Source of the DNA: an uncultured Oscillospiraceae bacterium
GTDB lineage: Bacteria > Bacillota > Clostridia > Oscillospirales > JAAYXM01
Assembly (NCBI GenBank): GCA_934646115.1
Contig: CAKUEM010000031.1
Location: 1-20,613, forward strand
Direction: 5' to 3'
DNA length: 20,613 bases
Under the pieces are notes generated by a model, which was not told where the DNA came from, did no database searches, and saw nothing but the letters and a program-made list of their open reading frames with translations. The translations under genes were made by a program, and so were the position numbers. Positions 13,935 through 20,548 of this stretch are shown here, one piece after another. How positions within the stretch are numbered: position 1 is the first letter of the stretch; every line of letters starts with the position of its first letter.

Positions 13935-14066
13935 GCGTTCTTAAGACAGCAGGCGCCGCGTTGCGGTATAATTTGGCTTTGCCATCCCTGCCGAGGAAAC
14001 GGATTTATGTATTTTTTACATGACTGTTTTTCCCCTGCGTCTTAACGGGCGCAGGGGTTATTTTTT
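13935..14066 (+). ncRNA. L10 leader (cis-regulatory attenuator of rplJL)
   Basis: The leader has the form known for Firmicutes L10 leaders: AGACAGCAGG (13944-13953) and CCCTGCCGAGG (13986-13996) bracket the L10-binding structure, with GCAGG pairing with CCTGC (13987-13991). A terminator follows. In B. subtilis the L10(L12)4 complex binds this RNA and favours termination. Here TTAAGACAGCAGG (13941-13953) can instead pair with CCTGCGTCTTAA (14034-14045), 12 bp with one bulged A, which would block the terminator's left arm. Confidence 0.85.
14032..14066 (+). terminator. Attenuator terminator in the rplJ leader
   Basis: CCCCTGCG (14032-14039) and CGCAGGGG (14050-14057) pair over 8 bp around a 10-base loop and are followed by TTATTTTTT (14058-14066). 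It lies just before the rplJ ribosome binding site, so it is an attenuator and not the end of the transcription unit. Confidence 0.9.
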
Positions 14067-14086
14067 AGCTACGGAGGTGAAATATT

Positions 14087-14623
14087 GTGCCAAACGCAAA
14101 GGTTTTAGAGCAGAAGAAGCAGATCGTTGCCGACCTGGCTGAGAAGATGAAAACCGCGAGCAGCGGTGTCCTGGTTGATTACAAGGGCATCAACGTGGAA
14201 GACGATACGAAGCTTCGCGCGGAAATGCGCAAGAATAACGTGGAGTATGCGGTTATCAAAAACAGCCTGATTCGCTTTGCCGCGAAGGAAGTTGGCTTTG
14301 ACGCGTTTGATGAGGTGCTTCACGGTACGACCGCAGTCGCGATCAGCATGACCGATCCGGTCGCTCCGGCGAAGATCATCTCGGAATACGCGAAGAAAGA
14401 CGAGAAGATCTTCAACATCAAGGCGGGCTTCGTTGATGGCAAGGTCATCGGCGTGGACGAGGTGAAGAACTTAGCTGAGCTTCCGAGCCGCGAGGTTCTC
14501 ATTGCCAAGATGCTCGGCAGCATGCAGTCGCCGATCGCAGGCTTTGTCAATGTTCTCAATGGCAATCTGCGCGGTCTTGCAGTTGCGCTTAACGCGATCG
14601 CTGAGCAGAAGGCGAATGCATAA
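14087..14623 (+). CDS. rplJ: 50S ribosomal protein L10
   Basis: The 178-residue L10 anchors L7/L12 dimers to the 50S stalk base, and as the L10-L12 complex it is the autoregulator of this leader. Motifs are the N-terminal rRNA-binding part (KVLEQKKQIVADLAEKMK, SGVLVDYKGINVEDDTKLR, NVEYAVIKNSLIRFAA) and the helix for L12 (LPSREVLIAKMLGSMQSPIAGFV, then LNGNLRGLAVALNAIAEQ). The start is GTG at 14087 with GGAGGTGA upstream. A 48-base gap without a terminator leads to rplL, so the two are cotranscribed. Confidence 0.98.
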   Translation: MPNAKVLEQKKQIVADLAEKMKTASSGVLVDYKGINVEDDTKLRAEMRKNNVEYAVIKNSLIRFAAKEVGFDAFDEVLHGTTAVAISMTDPVAPAKIISEYAKKDEKIFNIKAGFVDGKVIGVDEVKNLAELPSREVLIAKMLGSMQSPIAGFVNVLNGNLRGLAVALNAIAEQKANA

Positions 14624-14671
14624 TTCTTAACTTAAAATTATTTAAAAATTAAATTTCGGAGGTATATGAAC

Positions 14672-15049
14672 ATGTCTGAGAAGATTACGAACTTAATTGA
14701 AGAAGTCAAGGCACTTACCGTTTTAGAGCTGTCTGAGCTGGTTAAGGCTCTCGAAGAGGAGTTTGGCGTTTCCGCTGCTGCTCCGGTTGCTGTTGCTGCT
14801 GCTCCGGCTGCTGGCGCTGCTCCGGCTGCTGCTGAGAAGACCGAGTTTGACGTTGTCCTCGTTGACGCTGGCGCTGGCAAGATCAACGTCATCAAGGCTG
14901 TCCGCGAGATCACCGGCCTGGGCCTGAAGGAAGCGAAGGAAGTTGTTGACAACGCTCCGAAGCCGGTCAAGGAAGGCGTTTCCAAGGAAGATGCTGAGAG
15001 CATGAAGGAGAAGCTCGAGGCTGCTGGCGCAAAGGTTGAGCTGAAGTAA
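14672..15049 (+). CDS. rplL: 50S ribosomal protein L7/L12
   Basis: This is a 125-residue protein: N-terminal dimer and L10-binding domain (about 1-34, KITNLIEEVKALTVLELSELV), an Ala/Pro hinge (about 35-55) and the C-terminal factor-binding domain (about 56-125, TEFDVVLVDAGAGKINVIKAVREITGLGLKEAK). It recruits translation factors. Two ATGs are close together. The one at 14672 lies 9 bases after GGAGG, while 14666 is only 3 bases away, so 14672 is preferred. Alanine codons are almost all GCT, whereas the dcw genes favour GCG, a sign of selection for high expression. A strong terminator follows, and rpoB does not. Confidence 0.98.
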   Translation: MSEKITNLIEEVKALTVLELSELVKALEEEFGVSAAAPVAVAAAPAAGAAPAAAEKTEFDVVLVDAGAGKINVIKAVREITGLGLKEAKEVVDNAPKPVKEGVSKEDAESMKEKLEAAGAKVELK

Positions 15050-15122
15050 GAACCCCCTGTAGCAGAATAACCCGATAGAAGTTTGATATTTCTTGTAAAT
15101 ATTCGCTTTTTGATGGGCAAAT

Positions 15123-15164
15123 AAAACGATCTGATCGGCTTTTGGCTGACCAGATCGTTTTTTT
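15123..15164 (+). terminator. Rho-independent terminator after rplL
   Basis: AAAACGATCTG (15123-15133) pairs with CAGATCGTTTT (15151-15161) over 11 bp, with further pairing towards the loop, and T7 (15158-15164) ends it. On the minus strand the A-tract of the left arm gives only a short T-run, so it mainly serves the ribosomal operon. Confidence 0.92.
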
Positions 15165-15401
15165 ATTGCGTTCGGAAACCACTGCCGCTGCCGGTGAAAA
15201 TGCCCCGTAAAAACTTTCGCTTCAAGCAGCAGACAGCGCCCCTCCGGAAACCGGGAAGCTTTTATTAAAATAGCAAGTTGCCCATTTGCGGGCTGCGGGG
15301 CAAATGATGCGGGCGCAACAGATTTCAGTGCCGCTTAAAGGGCTTGCGTAAGCGTTGGCTTATGACTTGTTTTTAGAAATTTATCGCGCACCGCTCGCTG
15401 G
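15165..15401. other. Non-coding interval between convergent rplL and ATPase genes
   Basis: Together with the rplL terminator region this makes about 350 bases without a gene. I see no credible coding frame or ribosome binding site. The one structure is an inverted repeat around 15278-15320 (CATTTGC/GCAAATG at 15283-15289 and 15300-15306, with GTTGC/GCAAC outside it). Read on the minus strand it is followed by TTGCTATTTTAAT, so it may be a weak terminator for the ATPase mRNA. Confidence 0.45.
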
Positions 15402-16481
15402 CTATTTCCCTTGCCGCGCATGCTGCAAAAGCTCTGTGGCAAGCGTATCCGCGTAGTGATACACCCCGTCAAAATCAATATGCGGATTATAAAACGCCTC
15501 AATTTGATCGTGAATACGCTTGTTCTCGTGCAAAATGCCGCACGCCTGCGCGCACATAGAGGCGGAAAGCTTGCGCGAGAACGCAATTTTCTTCTTGTTC
15601 TGGCGCAGGATCTCCGGGTCGATCATCGCGTCTATGCGAATTCTGCGCTTGTATGCGCCGGGATAGGGCGCGCTCTTTTTCGAGGTGACGAATGCGAGCG
15701 AAAGCTCCGGAATGATCACATGCTCCAGCCGCTCCGGCATCAGCGGCGAATAGGCGGCGTAGGCGTCATAGCCCGCGTCCAGCGCAGCGTCTAAAATCGG
15801 CTGGAGCAGGAACATGCCAAGCCCGAACTGATCCTCCAACACAAAGATGTTTTCTGCGAGGGCAGGGATCGTGTCAAACAGTGTAACGCAGCCATCGGGA
15901 GAGATCGCGGAAAGAAAACGCCGCTTCTTCTCGCCGCCTGCGCCATGCCCGCGGATCTCGCGCGCGATGATGCCTGCGGCTTTTTTGCGCAAACGCTCTA
16001 CAGAAATGCCGCCCAGGGCGAGATCAAACAGTTCGCTCTCCAGCGCCGCCGCTCCGTTGAGCAGACGATACACGCCGTCAAACCCGGCGTGATAGCGCTT
16101 CGTTGTGTGCAGTATGTCTTCTTTTTTTGCGCGGATCGCAGCGACATCGGCAAACGTTCCGAGATTTAAGTATTGCTCCACGGCGAGCGGAAAACGCGGC
16201 TCGACCACATGCGGCGCGGTACCGTCCACAAAGGCGGCTCCGAGCGCCGGAATAATGATCGCATCCAGCGAGCCGGGATCTGACGAGCAGAATATCTGCT
16301 CAACCGCAAGCCCGGCATCCAGCATTTTGTTCATCACGCGGCGCATGAATGAAGACTTTCCGCAGCCGGGGCTGCCTTTTATAATATACACGGCGGTCGC
16401 GCGCTCAAGGTCGATCAGATCATCATATAGTGAATAGAAGCCATGCTTTGAGTTGGCTCCAAGAAAAAAACCTGCTTGCAT
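15402..16481 (-). CDS. P-loop ATPase of the PRK06851 family, tandem domains, second P-loop degenerate
   Basis: This 359-residue protein resembles the uncharacterised PRK06851-type ATPases that I associate with clostridia. The first half has SKHGFYSLYDDLI, a Walker A motif GSPGCGKSS (36-44), CSSDPGSLDAIIIPAL and FVDGTAPHVV. The second half repeats the plan: SAISPDGCVTLFDTI, a hydrophobic strand, then DQFGLGMFL (217-225) where a Walker A would be expected, DAALDAGYDAYAAYSPLMPE, and RLEHVIIPELSLAFVTS. The halves align visibly, but the second loop has no GK[ST], so only the first site should bind nucleotide. No membrane segment or signal peptide is seen. The function is unknown. The ATG at 16481 has AGGAGG upstream, inside a small hairpin. 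It lies 100 bases after spoIIR on the same strand and may share its transcript. Confidence 0.85.
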   Translation of the reverse strand: MQAGFFLGANSKHGFYSLYDDLIDLERATAVYIIKGSPGCGKSSFMRRVMNKMLDAGLAVEQIFCSSDPGSLDAIIIPALGAAFVDGTAPHVVEPRFPLAVEQYLNLGTFADVAAIRAKKEDILHTTKRYHAGFDGVYRLLNGAAALESELFDLALGGISVERLRKKAAGIIAREIRGHGAGGEKKRRFLSAISPDGCVTLFDTIPALAENIFVLEDQFGLGMFLLQPILDAALDAGYDAYAAYSPLMPERLEHVIIPELSLAFVTSKKSAPYPGAYKRRIRIDAMIDPEILRQNKKKIAFSRKLSASMCAQACGILHENKRIHDQIEAFYNPHIDFDGVYHYADTLATELLQHARQGK

Positions 16482-16484
16482 AAC

Positions 16485-16518
16485 GGCTGTTCCTCCTAAC
16501 AGTTCTTCAATAACAGCC
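16485..16518 (-). promoter_or_regulatory. Hairpin holding the ATPase ribosome binding site
   Basis: On the minus-strand mRNA GGCTGTT and AACAGCC (16518-16512 and 16491-16485) pair over 7 bp around the AGGAGG site and end 3 bases before the ATG. An alternative 5-bp stem CTGTT/AACAG (16502-16498 and 16491-16487) has exactly the AGGAGG hexamer as its loop. The site would be exposed or hidden depending on which forms. Confidence 0.4.
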
Positions 16519-16581
16519 TATGCGAAAGGCAAAGCTTTCGTCACATGTGCGTTGTACCTTATCGCTTTTCAAACAAGCCAT

Positions 16582-17208
16582 TCAGCGCGAAAACAGGCCT
16601 TTCAGACCGCCAACCAGCTCCATCAGCTTAAATTCATAGCGATAGACCGTGCCGCCGCCCTCGATGATGGCGATCTCCTCCTCGGAAAGACCCGCTTCCT
16701 CTGCGCTCTGCGTTACCTCGGCTTCCGCCGCCGTGATGCAGAGCGGCGGAAACATCACGCACCACCAGTTGCGCCCCGCGCCCGCACCGATCACGATGCG
16801 AAACGCGTCATACATTCCCGCCGGAAGCGAGAACGACTCATACTCACGCGTGGGGAAATACATATGCGTCAGCTCGGCCGTGACCGGGTAAGAATACCCG
16901 CTGCGTGCAACCTCCACCTGCGCGCATGCCTGAAGCTGCGGCAGGTTCTCGCGGATGACGCGCTGCGCGTCTGAAACGGTCTCCGCATGCTGCAAAAGCG
17001 TTTCAGACAGGGCGAGAACCCGGTCGCGCACGCGCAGCTTCAGCGCCTGGTCCTCCTCGGAATTGGAATTTGCGAGCACATGCAGCCGAAGCATTTTATC
17101 GGCAAGCGCGCTTTGGCGCAGGTCGGCGCGCGCCCCGGTGATCAGCGCCAATGCAAGCCCGATCGCAAGCGCGGGCTCTAAAAATCGCAGCGAAAAAAAC
17201 CGTTTCAT
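16582..17208 (-). CDS. spoIIR: Stage II sporulation protein R
   Basis: SpoIIR is made in the forespore, secreted into the intermembrane space, and triggers SpoIIGA to process pro-sigma-E in the mother cell. The product has 208 residues with an N-terminal signal or membrane segment (about 10-26), then the family signature DKMLRLHVLANSNSEEDQALKLRVRDRVL (about 37-65), PVTAELTHMYFPTREY, the block PAGMYDAFRIVIG, and GRNWWCVMFPPLC. The ATG at 17208 follows GGAGG with a 9-base gap. An in-frame start at 17253 would place 15 basic residues before the signal and has no good binding site. I could not find a convincing sigma-F promoter in the 57 bases upstream. It may also be read from the promoter at 17869. 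Confidence 0.92.
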   Translation of the reverse strand: MKRFFSLRFLEPALAIGLALALITGARADLRQSALADKMLRLHVLANSNSEEDQALKLRVRDRVLALSETLLQHAETVSDAQRVIRENLPQLQACAQVEVARSGYSYPVTAELTHMYFPTREYESFSLPAGMYDAFRIVIGAGAGRNWWCVMFPPLCITAAEAEVTQSAEEAGLSEEEIAIIEGGGTVYRYEFKLMELVGGLKGLFSR

Positions 17209-17265
17209 GGTATGTATCCTCCGTTTTCGTTTGATGCCCAGAGTATAGACCATGTCTGCGCGGTT

Positions 17266-17796
17266 TTATACACGCTGCGATAAAAAATTTGCAATTTGCG
17301 GAACGCGCGCCAGCCGATGGATCAGCGCATACGCCAGAATTCCGGTCAGCACGCCGGTAAAAATAGCGGAAAGCAGAAGCGCCGGGAGATAGAAAAACAC
17401 GGAGGGCGTTGCAAGCAGCGCCATGGCGGCGAGGATCTGTCCCACACCGTGCGCCGCAGCGCCCGCAATACTTACGCCGGCGAGCGAGAATTTTTTTGTG
17501 CGAAGCAGCAGCCACATAACGAGCAGCGCGAGCAATCCGCCGGTGAGCGAGAATGCAAGCGCGGTCACGCCGCCGCCAAACAGCGAACCGAGCACGCAGC
17601 GCAGCGCGAGCACGGTGGCGGCGCGCGGCAGCGAGAGGAAATACAGCGCAAATAACGTGACGATATTGGCAAGCCCGAGCTTCACGCCCGGGATCGGAAT
17701 AAAGCTTGCGGGAAGCCAGCTTTCGGCAACGGAGATCGCAAGCGCAAGCGCCGTGAGCGCCGCGATGAGACAGATCTCCCGCGCGGCGATTTTCAT
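17266..17796 (-). CDS. Gx transporter / heptaprenyl diphosphate synthase component I-like membrane protein
   Basis: This 176-residue, very hydrophobic protein has about five or six membrane segments. It resembles the family annotated as Gx transporter or heptaprenyl diphosphate synthase subunit I (Hpre_diP_synt_I): LIAALTALALAISVAESWLP, then IPGVKLGLANIVTLFALYFL, LRCVLGSLFGG, SLTGGLLALLVM and GAAAHGVGQILAA. The fold recalls the substrate-binding S components of ECF transporters. Its real substrate is unknown, and the prenyl synthase label is historical. The ATG at 17796 follows GGGAGGGA. A promoter lies 40-70 bases upstream, divergent from the AEC gene. It is the first of three minus-strand genes. 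Confidence 0.8.
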   Translation of the reverse strand: MKIAAREICLIAALTALALAISVAESWLPASFIPIPGVKLGLANIVTLFALYFLSLPRAATVLALRCVLGSLFGGGVTALAFSLTGGLLALLVMWLLLRTKKFSLAGVSIAGAAAHGVGQILAAMALLATPSVFFYLPALLLSAIFTGVLTGILAYALIHRLARVPQIANFLSQRV

Positions 17797-17839
17797 GCAG
17801 GTCCCTCCCTCCCGCGCGATCGGATATCGAGTTGTGACC

Positions 17840-17869
17840 AGTATAGCACCAAACCTCGCGCTTCGTCAA
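17840..17869 (-). promoter_or_regulatory. Predicted sigma-A promoter of the Gx-spoIIR-ATPase block
   Basis: Read on the minus strand, TTGACG (17869-17864), 18 bases, then TATACT (17845-17840) with TGC directly before the -10. The start would be near 17833, about 37 bases before the ATG. Confidence 0.65.
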
Positions 17870-17900
17870 TGTGCGGCGCGCCAAAAAGGCGCGAAAGTGC

Positions 17901-17929
17901 TTGCCGCGGCGCGCAAATTCTGGTATGAT
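17901..17929 (+). promoter_or_regulatory. Predicted promoter of the AEC transporter gene (extended -10)
   Basis: TTGCCG (17901-17906) and TATGAT (17924-17929) are separated by 17 bases, with TGG before the -10. The start would be near 17936. The -35 elements of this and the divergent promoter are about 32 bases apart. Confidence 0.6.
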
Positions 17930-17939
17930 AAAGGCAGAA

Positions 17940-17963
17940 GGGCTTGCGCCATGGCGCTTGCCC
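17940..17963 (+). repeat. 24-base inverted repeat in the AEC leader
   Basis: GGGC-TT-GCGCCAT and the mirrored GGCGC-TT-GCCC form an almost perfect inverted repeat (only the TT/TT pairs fail), lying about 4 bases after the predicted transcription start and 34 bases before the ATG. It could be an mRNA hairpin or an operator. Confidence 0.45.
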
Positions 17964-17996
17964 TGCCATTTTGCCAGAACCGAGGTTTCAATTCCC

Positions 17997-18938
17997 ATGG
18001 AAGACATCCTTTTTTCGCTCAATATTGTCGCGCCGATTTTTCTCATGGTTGCGCTTGGCTACCTGCTGACCCGGTTGCATCTTTGGGATGCGGAATTTTT
18101 AAAAAAGGCCAATAAGGTCTGCTTTACGATATTCTTGCCGGTGCTGCTGTTTTATAACATCTATCAGTCGGATTTCTCGCGCATTTTTGACCTCAGGCTG
18201 ATTTTATTTATCCTTGCGGCGGTCACGGTTCTTTTCCTTGCCGCCATGCTGCTCATCCCGCTGTTTACGAAGGATGGCGGGCGGCGCGGCGCGATCATTC
18301 AGGCGCTGTTCCGCAGCAATTATCTGCTGCTCGGCGTTCCGATCAGTCAGAGCATGTTCGGTGATGCGGGCGGCGCGGCGGCGTCGGTCGCGGCGGCGTT
18401 TGTCATTCCTTATTTTAATATCCTTGCCACGCTGGTGCTCAGCATCTACAGCCGCGATAAAAACACAAGTGCAAAGGACGTTCTGTTTAAAATCATAAAA
18501 AACCCGCTGATTATCGGGAGTGTGCTCGGCATGCTGGCGGTTGCGATGCATCTCACGCTGCCCGGTCCGATCGACCGGACGCTGCGCGATATCAAGGGCA
18601 TAGCCACGCCATTTTCGCTTTTGATTCTGGGCGGCGATTTCAAATTCCACGAGCTTGCGTCAAACATCAAGCCCGTGATCGCAACAACGATCGGGCGGCT
18701 TCTCATCGTGCCGAGGATCATGCTTCCGGCTGCGGTCGCATTTGGCTTCCGGGGAACGGCGCTCGGCGTTTTGATCTCTGTATTTTGCACACCGGTCGCC
18801 GTGTCGAGCTATGTGATGACGCGGCAGATGCATGGCGACTATGAGCTGGCAGGGCAGCTCGTCGTGTCTACCACGTTTTTTTCTATGTTTACGATATTTC
18901 TCTTTGTATATGCGCTGCGCCTGGCGGGGCTTGCGTAA
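17997..18938 (+). CDS. AEC (auxin efflux carrier) family transporter
   Basis: This 313-residue protein has about ten membrane segments in the arrangement of the AEC family, part of the BART superfamily. Bacterial members include malate and other organic acid carriers, and the substrate cannot be told here. Landmarks are IVAPIFLMVALGYLLTR at the start, the KVCFTIFLPVLLFYNI segment, a basic cytoplasmic loop near the middle (RDKNTSAKDVLFKIIKNPLIIGSVLG) and PFSLLILGGDF. The frame is open from 17871, but the predicted transcription start near 17936 excludes the earlier starts, and the ATG at 17997 gives the family N-terminus. The binding site (GAGG, 11 bases away) is weak. No terminator is seen after the stop. 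Confidence 0.88.
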   Translation: MEDILFSLNIVAPIFLMVALGYLLTRLHLWDAEFLKKANKVCFTIFLPVLLFYNIYQSDFSRIFDLRLILFILAAVTVLFLAAMLLIPLFTKDGGRRGAIIQALFRSNYLLLGVPISQSMFGDAGGAAASVAAAFVIPYFNILATLVLSIYSRDKNTSAKDVLFKIIKNPLIIGSVLGMLAVAMHLTLPGPIDRTLRDIKGIATPFSLLILGGDFKFHELASNIKPVIATTIGRLLIVPRIMLPAAVAFGFRGTALGVLISVFCTPVAVSSYVMTRQMHGDYELAGQLVVSTTFFSMFTIFLFVYALRLAGLA

Positions 18939-19000
18939 AAACTGCGCTAAAAATTACGAAAATTACACGAAGTTGTCACCATTTTGCAAACGTTTTTACA

Positions 19001-19029
19001 TTGACTGACTGCATTGCGCATAGTATAAT
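19001..19029 (+). promoter_or_regulatory. Predicted sigma-A promoter for the polysaccharide deacetylase gene
   Basis: TTGACT (19001-19006) and TATAAT (19024-19029) are separated by 17 bases. The start would be near 19036, giving a 67-base leader. GCGCAT at 19016-19021 and ATGCGC at 19041-19046 are inverted around the -10 box, and ATGCGCCAC is repeated directly at 19041-19049 and 19051-19059. Confidence 0.8.
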
Positions 19030-19102
19030 AATTGCATAACATGCGCCACGATGCGCCACAGAACGATCGCGCGGGAAATCTCGCGCAAACGGGGGAATCA
19101 CA

Positions 19103-20548
19103 ATGAGCCAATATGGGAACACTGATTTGCAGGAGCGCATTGCAAGGCGCCAGAAAAGGGCTAGGAAAAACCGAATGAAAAAGCTGATGCTGTTTTTGAT
19201 ATTGCTTGCGGCAGTGGTCGCGGCATTTTTCGCCGTTCGCGGAATTTCCGCGTATATCGCGTCGAAACAGGTCGAACCGATGGAGTTTACGTTTGCGGCG
19301 GCGAGCGGGTCGGTCGCCGCGGCAGAACCGCTTGTGGAATATAATAAAAATTATGGGATCGCGCTGCGCTTCCCGAGTACGGGCGATTCTGAGCTGGACG
19401 CGACGATTCGGCAGGATGTTGACGCTATGGCGCAGGATTTTCGCGCGGAGTTGGGCAACTATCAGGCGGAATCCATGACCTCGCGCGCGAGCATCATAAT
19501 GGATTTTGAGGCGGCTTCGCAGGGGAAGGCGCTCTCGGTTGTGTATCATATCACGAAAAAGCTGCCGCAGGACAATGCGACGGAGGAGCGCGTGAAAACG
19601 TTTGTGTATGACACGGAATCTGCGCGCGCCATCCATGCGCAGGATCTGTTTGAGGATGCGTATTTGACAATCGCGTCTGATTTCGTGAAAACCTGGTTTG
19701 CAGCAGACGAGAAGTATAAAGACCGGGTGGAGAGTGCGCAGTTTACCGAGCATGTGCAGCCCAAGTGGGAAAATTTCAGCGCGATCGGCTTTCAGGATCC
19801 GGAGAATCTGACGTTGATTTTTGATCGGGGAACGCTGTTTGACGAGCTGGTCTCCGCGCAGATTCCGCTCAAGCGTGTGTATGACGCGATGAAGCTGAAT
19901 TTGACCGGGTATGAGCCGCCCAAATCGCTGGTCGACCCGGATAAACCGATGGTTGCGCTCAGCTTCGACGATGGGCCGTATGCCCCGGTCACCACGCGGG
20001 TCCTCGATGCGCTGGAGAAGGTCGGCGGCCGCGTCACATTCTTTGTGCTCGGCGAGCGCGTGAAAGGCAGCGAGGAGGTCATGAAGCGTGCGATAGAGAT
20101 GGGCTGCGTGATCGGAAACCATTCTTATGACCACGCAAACCTTGCAAAGCTGAACCCCGCAGGCATTAAAAAGCAGATCGACGATACGAATGCGCTGATC
20201 AAGCAGGCGGTTGGTCATGCGGCAACGCTTGTGCGCGCGCCGTATGGCTCGATCAATCAGACAGTGCGTGATTCTGTGGGCGCGCCGCTTATTAACTGGT
20301 CGATCGACACGCTTGACTGGAAAACAAAAGACCCGGATAAGATCGTGCCGGAAATTTTAAATCATGTGAGCGATGGGGATATCGTTCTGATGCATGATAT
20401 TTATAAAACCAGCGCCGCGGCGGCAGAGCGCGTGATTCCGGAGCTTGTGAAGCGCGGCTACCAGCTGGTCACGGTGGAAGAGCTGATGGAGGCGCGCGGC
20501 GTTACGATGGTGGAGGGTAAGACATACAGCCAGGCGTATAAAAAATAG
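19103..20548 (+). CDS. Membrane-anchored polysaccharide (peptidoglycan) deacetylase, PdaC-like
   Basis: This 481-residue protein has a basic cytoplasmic tail (1-27), one membrane anchor (about 28-46), an extracellular region like the DUF4163/DUF3298 pair of B. subtilis PdaC (about 75-265: FPSTGDSELDATIRQDV, then DLFEDAYLTIASDFVKTWF), and a C-terminal NodB/CE4 domain (about 282-462). All five CE4 motifs are intact: SFDDGP (287-292, catalytic and metal Asp), HSYDH (340-344, metal His), RAPYG (378-382), the WSIDTLDW block (399-406) and LMHD (429-432, catalytic His). Such enzymes remove acetyl groups from GlcNAc or MurNAc in the wall and can give lysozyme resistance. Which sugar it acts on is not visible. 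The ATG at 19103 follows GGGGGA. It is a single gene with a strong promoter. Confidence 0.92.
   Translation: MSQYGNTDLQERIARRQKRARKNRMKKLMLFLILLAAVVAAFFAVRGISAYIASKQVEPMEFTFAAASGSVAAAEPLVEYNKNYGIALRFPSTGDSELDATIRQDVDAMAQDFRAELGNYQAESMTSRASIIMDFEAASQGKALSVVYHITKKLPQDNATEERVKTFVYDTESARAIHAQDLFEDAYLTIASDFVKTWFAADEKYKDRVESAQFTEHVQPKWENFSAIGFQDPENLTLIFDRGTLFDELVSAQIPLKRVYDAMKLNLTGYEPPKSLVDPDKPMVALSFDDGPYAPVTTRVLDALEKVGGRVTFFVLGERVKGSEEVMKRAIEMGCVIGNHSYDHANLAKLNPAGIKKQIDDTNALIKQAVGHAATLVRAPYGSINQTVRDSVGAPLINWSIDTLDWKTKDPDKIVPEILNHVSDGDIVLMHDIYKTSAAAAERVIPELVKRGYQLVTVEELMEARGVTMVEGKTYSQAYKK

Noticed and set aside
15335..15586. Short open frames around the end of the ATPase gene
   Set aside because: They overlap the ATPase frame or lack binding sites and family features.
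17209..17265. GTATA near the end of the Gx gene as a sigma-F promoter for spoIIR
   Set aside because: The GTATA is part of the last codon and stop codon of the Gx gene, and the sequence about 15 bases on does not fit the sigma-F -10 pattern.
17951..18115. Small open frame overlapping the start of the AEC gene
   Set aside because: It has no ribosome binding site of its own and no protein features. It is kept only as a possible leader element in the findings.
18947..20218. A 423-codon open frame on the minus strand opposite the deacetylase gene
   Set aside because: The CE4 protein on the plus strand has all its motifs. The antisense product has no recognisable features and a skewed composition.
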